DNA of 64,000 nt, from contig JAZGUH010000359.1 of NCBI GenBank assembly GCA_037893225.1, positions 1,178,001-1,242,000 of the forward strand, written 5' to 3'. Under the pieces are notes generated by a model. That model searched no databases and had not been told where the DNA came from. It saw only the letters and a program-made list of their open reading frames with translations. Position numbers and translations under genes: made by a program. Within the stretch, counting starts at the first letter, position 1; each line of letters opens with the position of its first letter. Shown here piece after piece: positions 40,801 through 52,800 of the stretch. Source of the stretch: Hippasteria phrygiana (taxonomy: Eukaryota; Echinodermata; Asteroidea; Valvatida; Goniasteridae).

Positions 40801-43800
40801 ACAGCCTTGTAACCAGTATCCAAGGACTCCATCTTGGTCTCGTTGGCCCCCTGTTTGATGTTCTCCGACTGAAGACAAATTAAAGAAGTTACTGTAACTA
40901 AGGAGCGATGTCAATGAGAGGCAACAAAGTTTAAATGCATTTGAGATATTCACGCAAAAATCCTGAACAAACTGGGACAAGCTTAACCTCTTGCCACCGG
41001 GCATTACGTGTGAGAACCCGGGGCGCCAGGCCGGGTTGTGCAGCCAAGCGAAACGGAAACAAGAGGCTTGTGTAGCCAAGCATAACGTACACAATACCCC
41101 ATTAATGGATTGAAAATGCACACACAGACGTCTACCAGCCAAGTGGCAATTTTCAATTCGCACGTATTTGGGGCAACCGGTGGCAAGGGGTTAACATTCA
41201 CCTGCTCACGGCCAAATGCATGTCATTTTGCGATGTCTTAATCGTTAAAACAGCACTAAATCTCCACATCAAAGAATCTTTTTTTTTTTTTTACAAGAAC
41301 GTTACTGTTGTGATCATAGAATTATCATTTACTGTTGGAAAGCACTATGCATACAGAGCGACAATCTTGTACCAAGAAAGGCAAACTTGATATTGACATT
41401 AAACTTGACCCAAATTTGCGACTATAAAAAACAACCAAAAACATTTATGCAAATTGCCCATCACAAGCCCTAGGGCACTCGAGGTGTGGGCTACAGAGGA
41501 ATATGTGGAAGAACCAGCTCCTCACACTGAAACAAGACAAGATAATCTGATCTCTTCACAGTATGAACAGGGTAACTGGTCCACTGCAAGATATTAATAA
41601 TGCCTCTACCCATATTAAGCGTAGAAGTGCTATAGCCCAAGACTGGGTTCGAACCCACTACCTGCAGAATTACCCGCAGACCTTGAATTCAATGTGCCAA
41701 ACCACTAGGCCACGGCACTTCCACAGTTACCCATGCCACTTTAACAGACAAACATATGGAATTTGGTGCATTCATTTTTGTCTCGGATACTGCATGTTCC
41801 GCATGAAATTATGACTGCTGTGATTGAAAAATATTTCACGAGATGCATTCACACGATTTGATCGCGGCAGCTCAATTGCAGTGATTATCATTTGTCTTGT
41901 ATTTCTTCAAACAATTTTAAAAATATATATATATTTATAAAAAAAAACATTTCCAAATGTTTTATGTTCACTTCCGAATAATACCCTTGTATGTGATGCG
42001 ATCAAGCCAAATCAGTCGGAACTTGGCAATTCTTGTTTTGAGATATGGGCCAAAATATGTTCGTAGTGGAAAAATCAAAATTGACATTTTTACAAAAACA
42101 GAAGGAAAAACATTCTTCTTTCACATAAAAATATGACATGTATTATAAATGTGCTAAAAATGACTCGAAGTACTGTAACTTTAAACTTGATTTTCTCAGT
42201 TTCTTTCTTTTTAATGTGCCCGTGTTCAAATATTTTTAACTTTTTAACCAAAGGTCGTATTCACAAGGGGTTTTCACTAATATGGAGCTTGAAGTACGCT
42301 ACAAATGAATATGTAAAAATCCAAAAATTGACCAGGGCCTACTTCAGACTGATTTTGCTTGATCGTATCATATATATATATATATATATCCATATATACT
42401 TTTCCAGTCTTTTCCCGCATTATGACAGTGAGTGAGTGAGTGAGTGAGTGAGTTTTTGGTTTAACGCCGTGCCGACATCCAGGGTCATATTTACGGCGAG
42501 AACATGTCCAATTAAAAACCAAAACAAGGATATGCGAACATTGAAAAGTACAACGTAAACTGGCAACATTAAAAAGATTCAGTAAACACTAGTTCATTAA
42601 ATATAAAGTTGGTGAGAAAATAATTTCTGTGTATAAAAAAAATAGATACAGTCCAGCTGCTTTCCGTAACGCTGGAGTTAGAGGTGTTGGTACAGTCCAG
42701 CTGTTTTCAGAAATGTAAGTACATTATGATATTCACTGTCAAGAATATCTTTTAAAGTTGCTGCATTCAAATACTGTTGTCTGACAAGGGAGTATTCCTG
42801 GCATTCTACAATTATATGGTGAATTGACATTGGGTTATCACAGGGGATGCATTTTGGGCGAGGTTCTGCCTTCAGCAACCAAGAATGTGTCATCATGGAA
42901 TGTCCTATGCGGCATCTAGTCAAAACCACCTGATCTCGCCTTGGCAAGTTCCTATAGGGTTGCCAAATGCCAAGGTCAGGTTGTATAAAGTGAAGCTTAT
43001 TTGATGTTTGTGTTGACCATGATGCTTGCCATATGTTCCTTGTGTATGACCAAATAGATTGTTTGAAATCAGTATGGGGAATAAGGCATGGGTGAAGTGG
43101 TAAGTTCAGAGCTTGTTTAGCCGCAGCATCTGCTCGTTCATTTCCTGATAGGCCAACATGGCTTGGGACCCAGCAGAAGATGATATCGTAGTCGTTTAAA
43201 CCGCATTATGACAGTGGGAAGTACTGGAAAACTACTGGGAAGGACTACCACCTTCCGGCACTACTCACTCTGATCCGGAGCTGTATGGCCTGATCAAGAA
43301 GGGCACTGTAGTTGCTCTCCACTATGATGAAGCCATCAGCCACTACCATGTTGTTCACAGCGAGGTCCTGGGCGCGATCCTGAATGCGTGAAGTTGTCGA
43401 TGTTAACACAAGTCTTTTTTTTCTTCCATTAGGTTGGACAAATTACACGCTTAATTCAAGACATTTCCGGTTTCTCTATTGGGTCATTTCAAGAATTAAA
43501 AATTCGGAAGAACAATTTCCAGTGATGTTCCATCACATCCCAACACAGACGAAAGTCTACTAGAGTTGTAGACAAATGCTAGAAAGAAAAAAGCAATATG
43601 TGCTAATCTACATAAAACCGTTCCTTGCCAAAACAAAATCCCTATATTTTCACGCAAAAATGTCATCCGATGTAGGTTTTTTTACCTGAACTTTAACGTC
43701 AAGAAAATTGCTTAACCCCTCGCCTAAGTCTGTTATTGATGGAGGGCTGATATTCCAAGAAAGGAGTTTTGCAGCCAAGTGTAATTACAAACAGTAGGCA

Positions 43801-46800
43801 CCACATGGAATAGAGTGGTCCTATTCATCGTACTTGGAGCCCCCTCTCGTGTGAATGAAAGCTTTGTTTGAAAAAGCTCTATCTATTCATTACACTCTCA
43901 TTCAAGAACAATATGTGACCCGCTCCAGAAAAAGGTGATATAAGTCGCGCTATGCATTTATGTGTAATGGCCCTTTCAATGTTGAGAGGGTAAAAAGTTT
44001 CGTCAAAATTCCTTTTTTTTTTTTTTTAATGACATCTTAAATACCTAAAGTTTCAGGTTTAGTGCACAACAATGTTGATGTCAGTGAATAAAGTGAACAA
44101 ATAACCTTTTTAGAGTGCATTGTTGCATTGCATTGTATTAGAACGAGCTATTTCAAAGCCTGTTTTCTCTGTTGTGCAATTTGAACTCCATAGAACTAAT
44201 AAATATGCAAAAACACAGTATCTCCAGAACGGAAAGGGCTTTGGAGCTCTATCATGTACCAAATGAAAGTTTACATTGCGGGCTTTCCAAAGATACATAA
44301 AACTCACTTTTCATATTTTGCAACATAATATACCTTTTTCCAGAGCAGGTCACATATAGTTGAAACATGAATAGATTGAGTAGGCGCAGGAATGCGCCTA
44401 TAGACATCAACCAACCAGGCGGTCTTTTTCAAACCGTGGCTATAGCGGTTGTCCGTATTCGAGAAGTTAACCCGACTGAATCGTTCACTTGTTCTTAAAC
44501 ATTTCCTCCAGCAGGATAATCCCGCATCTTGTGCGCTCAGAAATTTGTGGCATCATCAGGACGACTAGGAACACATGAATACTAAAAAGCGGCTGTTGAA
44601 GTCAGCTTACCTTGGCGGCGTTCATGGAACTATTCAAGTTGGCCAGTCTCTGGTAGGTCTCATAACCGACGGACAATCCCGACAGATTGGCGACGGCACC
44701 ATTGATGTCGAAGTCCAGCTCCTCCATCATGTCCAGAAGGAGAGACACGCACTCGTCGCAAGCTGCAGAGGAAAAAAAAAAACCAACAAATCCCGTCAAA
44801 ATGAAATTCACTCGAACAAGTACCTGCAAGACCTTCCATCAATACATGGGCAATTCCACCGTGACTAACATCACATTTTTAGACTGTCATGTCACTTTCA
44901 TCTCTCACAGCTTCAAAGCCTGTTGGCCAATCTAAGGCAAAACTGCTACGACACAAAATGGTGGTGAGGCCTACCAAGAGACACAAAGAACAACTCAGAA
45001 CTTTGGTTCCTGTTTTCTGAACATTCAGTTTATTGGTCGTCACTAACGTTAATAAAAAAGGACATGGTGTATTTAAGGGAACCGTTAACACCGATTGACT
45101 TCTAAACTGTTTGAACTTACTTCAAAAGTACCCGTCTTTTTAAACAGATAGGGGTCATAGCTGAAATTTTTAGTTAACAATAATTCTAATCAATTAGCAA
45201 TCTAGGCAGGACTTGCATCAAATTGATACGAGGTGACGTCACTTACGTTACATCACTAACATTGGAGAAAAAAAGTCCTATGTTCACAAAAGTTTACAAA
45301 ATATTGAGAGCTAATTTAGTAAAACATTATGACCAAAACAATGATCAGATTCAGTTGCCAGCAAGGATCAAATGGTGAAGTAAATTTTAAACACTTGTCT
45401 AGGGTAAAACTGTCTAGGCTACAATTGTCCAGGCTATTTCAAGTCAATAGCAAAACTGAAATCAAAGGTCACAAGGTCAAACCGTCTGTCCATCCTAAAG
45501 TCACTGGAATTTGTTTCAAATTGCTTTTGACGAGTGAAAATGTTCATTAACCCCTTGGGGCATGGTATTTTACGGGAGACGCGGGGGTGTCGCGGCGGTT
45601 CTGGCAGCCAAATCGAACCGCTACAATGTGTTTGTGCAGTCAAGCATGACATAAACAATAATCCAACAATGGATTGAAACTGCACAAACAGCGGCCAGTG
45701 GCGTCATCCGGCCTGGTGACACTTTTTTTCGCCCACAGGCGTCATCCGTACGCAAGGGGTTAAGTAGATGTCAAGCAGTTTATACTCTGATAAAGAGAAT
45801 GCTGTCATTTTCATTACGTATGAGAACTGTACAGTTAGTGAGAAATTTGCATAGATCAAGGTTAAAAAAAGAACTTCAAAAGAATTAAAAAATGATTGTA
45901 TGCAACAACTGAAAGAACCCAGACTAGAAGCCCCGCTACTTACGTTGGCATCCCTCGTCCGTCATGACATAGCGGTCTTCACAGAACTCACAGTTGTCTC
46001 CTGTGGCACCGGGCGGGCACAGACACTCACCGGTGGTCGCATCGCAGCGAAGGTGAGCCTCGCAGGCGCAGGCTGTATGGCAAACGAGAGAGGTTACCGA
46101 CGGATGATTTATCAGAGATACCATGGGTTGCAGCTGGGTTACAAGGACAACCCGCATAGCATTTTTAGGGAGGATATTTGTGACCTGCTCTACAAAAAAG
46201 GATATAGAGTACCGAAGTGATGACGTCAATCAATGCAATGTTTGGAACCAGAATACATTCTAAACTGCATGTGTTTGGAACCATTGCCGCGGCAACTGAC
46301 GTCAGACTTCGGTACTCTATGTTTCTATGTAAAGAGGACAAAAACCTTTATATAAGTGATATTATTTTGGTCTTTGGTTCATTGGCTTCTGTTATATCTA
46401 TATTTCTTATAATTTATTTTTAGAAACGTTAACATTGATGAATCAAGATGAAAAAAATATATATTAGTAGAAATTGTGTCTATCTCATTCCTTTCCCCTT
46501 GCTATGTTTAAAGGGCTATATCTCTAAATGCACTTCTGTTAAATTGTGATTCTTAGGAATAAAAATCCAACTATTATTATCCTTAGTAATTTTTTGTTTC
46601 AAATGTTATCAGTGCATTTTGTTTTGCTAGGTAAATATTCATTTGAAGTTGGCATTTTCAAAAGATCTTACGCTGACATCCGTTGAACCCATAGTTCCAG
46701 TGACCGTGCAGACACTGGTCACACTTAGCTCCGCCCACTCCCGGCTTGCACTGGCACTGACCGGTCTCAAAGTCGCACTGACCGCTCTCCGAGGCGAAGG

Positions 46801-49800
46801 CGCACTGGCAGGAGGCACAGCCGGCACAGCTGCTGAAATTCCAGTAGCCAGGCTGAGGGTCAAAACACACGGGAAAACAAACAATTATCAGATTCACATG
46901 AAGACGGAATTAGTGTCAGAAATGATGTAAAATTTGAGATTTTTGCCCTTTCCGACAAAGTGCATGAACTTTGAAGCACTGTGGAAAAAAATTGACAGGC
47001 TTACTCAGGTAGCAATCGAACCCAGGACATCCTGCTTATAAGTACAGCCGTGTTTCCCACAGGCTCTCGGAAAACACTACTCATGCAGTGCTTCATGCAC
47101 TACTCGGAAAGGACACAACATTTCTTTCAATTTGATTAAACTAATCTTTGGAGTGACAGAGTAGGATATGAACCCGTGACCTGCAGAATACCAATCTAGT
47201 GCTCTACCCACTAAGCCATTTTTCCTTTTGTTGACAGTCTCCTAACATCAGTATCTTTATTTTAGGGGACACCGGTTAAATACTTTAAATTTTACGGAAG
47301 ACTTCTAAGGAAAATTGGTCGATCTCTCGACTCTGGACACAACTTAAAAATCTCCCGGATTGTCAATTTTTCATCCTTTTTTTAATTTACCTGTATTTTG
47401 TAATTGCTATTGTCTGAATACTTATAATAAAAGTCTGCAAAATCAGGGAAAGTTGGCAGCTCTGGGATTGGGTTGCCAGACCTGACATGATCACAGGGTA
47501 TTCCCCCCTCCTGGATCTTCCCACCACATGTAAACTGACATTCCCTTCTTTGTCCCAACAGGTTCTGGGGCTGCTATCATGACTGAGTTTGCTTTTTAAC
47601 AACCCTTCAAATTCTGTCGAAATCTTTGTTTGGGCGGGGAGGCGAAGGGAACAAATTGGTGCTGGCGCCCTACTCACAGCACAACGATCACAGAGAGAGC
47701 CGATGACATTGTCCTTGCAAGCACAGCGCCCCGTGTTGACTTCACACTCGCGGCTACCGCAACGATCACAGGGACACTCTGCAAACCAAATCATTTCTCA
47801 ACAGTTAATCTTCATAACAAATGTGCTCCCAACAGCAAAAATGAAAAATGGCAACAATGAGAAGAGCACACCCACCTTGGCAGTTTCTGGAAATGACCGC
47901 GTCGCCGTAGTACCACTCGTCGCAGGTGTCGCAGTTTGAGCCTGTGGTCCCCGGCATGCAGCGCAGGCAGTTGCCGAAGCGCGGGTCGCATTCCGGCCCG
48001 TTGCCGTTGGGGTTGGAGTTGCCACTGCAATTACACTTGCGGCAGAAGCCGTACGACTGGCTGGGGTCGCCAAAGTAGCCCTCGTCGCATCTGCATCAAG
48101 ATAAAAGGGGGCAAAAGATGAGGTTATCTTCAGATAAAGGTCTGGAATTTCCTTGCACGCAAGCATTGTTAAGGCATCTTAGACACAGAGTACCCTCAAG
48201 CTCAACACTTACAATTTAATTTCAATATATGTGATGCGATCAAGCAAAATCAGTCGGAACTCGGCAATCCTTGTTTTGCTAAATATGTATATAGTGGAAA
48301 AATCAAAATTGAGACTTTTTTACAAAAACAGAAGGGAAAAATATTCTTTTTTCACATGAAAATATGACATGTATTATAAGTGTGCTAAAAATTACTCAAG
48401 TACTGTAACTTTAAACTTGATTTTCTCAGTTTCTTTCTCTTTAATGAGCCGGTGTTCAAATATTTGTAACTTTTTAACCAAAGGTCGTATTCACATGGGG
48501 TTTTCACTAATATGGAGCTTGAAGTACGCCACAAATGAATATGTAAACATCCCAAAATTGACCAGGGCCTACTTCAGACCGATTTTGCTTGATCGCATCA
48601 CATATATAGAATGTCAGTACATTAGAATGTCAATGTTTACCGATGCAAGAAATGAAGAATTTGAAGCACAGATAAAGCAGGGTTTGTTGTTTTTTGGGCT
48701 GGTAATAAATAATGTACATAAGTTATCATTCATTAGTTCCGCACAAGCAACATCAGAGACAAACAAAAATGACAACGGAGTTGTGTAAGCGGCGAGGTTA
48801 AATCGATTGGGGTTGACGCCACACTGTGGATGCTATAGACTTTACCAGGGCTTCAAGTTTGATCCACTGTAATCCTAGATCCGTCAAAAATCCACCGAGG
48901 ATTTTCAGGGGATGAGCAGGATTGAGGAGAGTAGATCCTGGCCACTGTTATACATAGGTCGTTTCATCTTGATGCTTAACGTGCAAAGAGTGCACCACTG
49001 GGTTAAGGAATAGTCTTCGGGGGATTTTGGAGAATTCAGGACAGTTTCTGGCTAACATTCCCAGGGGGATAGGACCAAGGATAGATCATTATACACACGA
49101 AGCCTTGCTCTTGTTTAAATTGTTGCAATTCTAAGCAGAAATTTGGACAAATCTACTTACACATCACAGCGTTCTCCGATGTGACCGAGCAGACACTCGC
49201 ATTTCATGCCGGTCGGCACAATTTCACAGGTATAGGCATAGCTGGGGTGGAGACACAAAATGGAGAAAACATCACAAATTATATTTAAACACGGCATTAT
49301 AAAGGTTTGCATGACACTCATAATGTGTATAATCTGAAATCTAATCTATTCCTGTGAATGTTATGGACATGAAGTAAGACAGGGTCATTATCACAGCCAC
49401 CTCGCAGGAAAATACCAGTACCTAAAAAAACACAAAAAAAAAACAGCAGTATCCTTAACAATACCACCTGTTTTATAATGATATTCTTTTTATGCAGTTT
49501 AATTCTTTTTAGAACAGTGAGGTTTGTTTGACACAGCAATTGTCCATATTACGGACAATACAAAATACGGAAAGAGTTCCATATCCGGACATCACTTATA
49601 CCTTGTGCACAAAGTCTATGGCCGGCCATGACAGAAAAAGTCAAAATATTTTCCAAGAATAAGTTGAAAATGTTTCCCTCCTAAATTCGTGTTTCTTCAT
49701 TAGATTTACACTTTTTGGTAGTGTTTAAGTCATATTAAGGGAAAATAAGTGATGTCCGGATATGGAACTCTTTCCAAAAATCAATATAATACCACTGATA

Positions 49801-52800
49801 ATTCACTGCCACTTACTTTCTGGTTTCGTCGGGATAAGGACAGGAGCAGATTGTGCATGAATCAGGAAACCCGCTTGTGGCATCTCCAAAATAACCCACT
49901 TTACACAGCTCACAATTGTCCCCCTCTGTGCTGTCTTGGCAATCCTGAAAACAAAGATGATAAACTCGGAAATAAAAACTGACTGGCCAAGCGTTTCCCC
50001 ACGAAACGTGTGGCTTGTTTTCAGTGAACAGAGTGTACATTTCCACATTTAGACGGGCAGTGGTCCCAGCAGACAACCAGCATTCCCAATCTGTCGACAC
50101 ACTCCTTCAGCTAGGCAACAAAGAGCAAGTTTGCACGATGGTTCATGATAGCTATACTAACCTACATCAAAACCTTGTCTATTTGCTAAGTGTGACAGTG
50201 CGCTTGTGTCCTTGAGCAAGACACTTTGTCACAAGTTGCTTCTCTCCACCCAGGAGAATGGGTACACCTCTGTGAGGGCAGTGATGGTTATGTGTTTGAT
50301 TGACTTGTAGCCGGGCCTGTACACTGCCAAAAATGGTTTTCTTAAAATGAGAAAATTTTCATATTTCAAGACAACTTTTCTTGTCTCACTCCCTAGAAAA
50401 GTTTTCTAGGGAGTGAGACAAGAAGATTTTTCTTGAAATAAGAAATATTTTCTTATATTAAGAAATTGAGAAAATCATTTTTGGCAGTGTACACTCCCCA
50501 GGGAGCTGAGGTTTCAAGAATGATTAACAGTGCCTTGAGCACCATGATCACAGTTGGCATGTGCGCTTTACAAAGACATTATTACACTATTATTTAATAT
50601 ATGGACTAGTCTAGACTGTTGAGAAATGGCATACCATGTTACCAACAGCTGGTTACCAATAGCTGGGAGTAGCACAACGTGTAGCAGGGAACCGGGGCCC
50701 TTCACGTTTTGCCTTTATATTTTACCAAAAACACACAGATGAAAAAACTTGGGCCCACTCACATAGCATCGTCCAGTATCAGGATGGCAGGTAGTAGAGT
50801 GTCCGTTGCATTCACACGGCTCACAAGTACCGAGGAACTGACCCGAAGAACGGCGGAAACCTGGACTACAATCCTAGAAGATGAAAAAAGTTGTTACAAA
50901 TTCAAATAAATGAAATCGCACCGATCTGCACACTTCCGGGTTTGAAAGCGAGGCTTGGTGCAACTTAGACAACTTAAGTCACGTTCATTTGTGCACAATT
51001 TAACACGCTAAAATCTTTAGCATTTTTAAAAGTTACTAATCGAGTCGTCCAAAAACAATATAACGCAGGTAAGTTTACTGAGAATCATTGTTCCGTAAAA
51101 TAGTTGAACAGGTTGATTAGGAATGAATTTGAACGATTTATGTCGTGATGAATCGGTACCGCTTGACCATGCTGACCATGCACTACACTGTCAACTGCCG
51201 TGATTTATGCATGCATGAATGAATTTGTTGAATAGCACTGTTTGGTTAGCACTGAGGGCCTCGCTTTAAACACAGAAGTGCGCAGACAGTGCTAATGTAA
51301 AATTCTTCTACAGTGAATATTACACTGCTTTTCCTCCTACATTTTTTCTACAGCAGTTTGACTTTCACTCTGACTTGACAAGGGCAGGTCAAATTCACCC
51401 AAATCTTTCAGTGGGAAATTCGGCACCATTCTACAAATAAGTAGAACGCCACTACAACGAACAGCAAGGGATCCACAAAAAATGTTCACTGTAGTGGTCG
51501 CTCGTTATATTGAATGATGGTATGTGTTGAACATCGATTTGGGAGCCAAAGAGGATGTTCGGGTATAGCCAAATGTTCAGTGTAGAGGTTCCATTTGTTA
51601 TAGCGAAGTTCTACTGTAGCGGTTCCATTTGTTCTGTACTGAACAAATGCATACTTGTTTAGATAAAGTCAAGGCTACTGAAAACAACACCACATCACAA
51701 GTGGTATTACCACCCGGCACCCCCTACTACCCCCTACCCCGAATATTGTGTAGACATTTATATAAAAAAACAACTAAAAAAACAAAACAAAAACAACAAA
51801 AACAAAACAAACAAAAACCACCAAAACACCCCCCGCAAAAAAATAAAAATAAAATAAAACAAAAAAACTCCCCCCAAAAAAAAACAAAAAACAAAACCCC
51901 CCCCCCCCCCCCCCCCAAAAAAAATAAATCACACAAAACATTTCCAAGAATACTTCACAAAAATTGTACAATCTGAAAACCTGGATACGCAATCCCCGAT
52001 CTATAAATCCTGCGTGGACATACCTCACAGGATAGGCCCATGTAACCAGGCGGACAGCGACATCGCTCCACCTCGAAGGCCGGGGAGCCGATGGCATCTT
52101 TCTTGGTGACATCCAAGGAGACGTCGCTGAGGCTGGAGAAAAAAAACAACAAGGAAATCTTATTACAGACCTCTTGCCTGTGACATCACACTGGACCGCA
52201 TTGGAACGCAAAGTGTATAATTCAAGAGGTGTAGCTTCAAAACACAACATTCATAGAATGTATTTGTCTTCGTAGTGGGAGAAATCTAAGATTTCAAAAT
52301 CCAATTATCCTAATTGATTCAAACTGAATAACGGTTATCTGATTTCATCGGAAGTTCCCATCTAGCTCATAGTTCATGCCAACAAAAAGCGACGAGTGAT
52401 ATAACTTGCAGGACAAATAGCAATCCGGAGTACCGGCCCCGAAGAGAGACTTCAATGTTGGTTGATTTAGTCCTCGTGACCAACTGAAGAATGCAGACCC
52501 CCCCGTCCCCCCACAAACCCCTCTTCTGGGTCCGCCCTCGATGGTGTATTACCTTGCATCCAGGATCTTGTTGTGGTACTGTGCCCTGAGCTGGATGGAC
52601 GTGATGCCAGCAAGCACCATCATCATGTCCTCGCGGGTGACCGTCCTGGCAGCGAAACTGTACTGGAAATTGTCCTGTAGTAAATAATCACAACATACAG
52701 TCAAAAGTCAGGGCTAAAAGTTCCTTCCTGTGATGTAGTCGAGACCATCACAAGACCATTCACAAGACCAGCTTGTAACAGGCACAAGTAAGGGGCATAA

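Noticed and set aside
42678..42947. Independent small gene of 89 codons
   Set aside because: The frame continues upstream to 43198 without a stop and encodes the RNase H end of a LINE bounded by a 16-bp duplication.
51629..52250. Long open frames on both strands rich in Lys/Pro or Phe/Cys/Gly
   Set aside because: They follow an A/C-rich simple-sequence tract; only 52024-52132 is a real exon.
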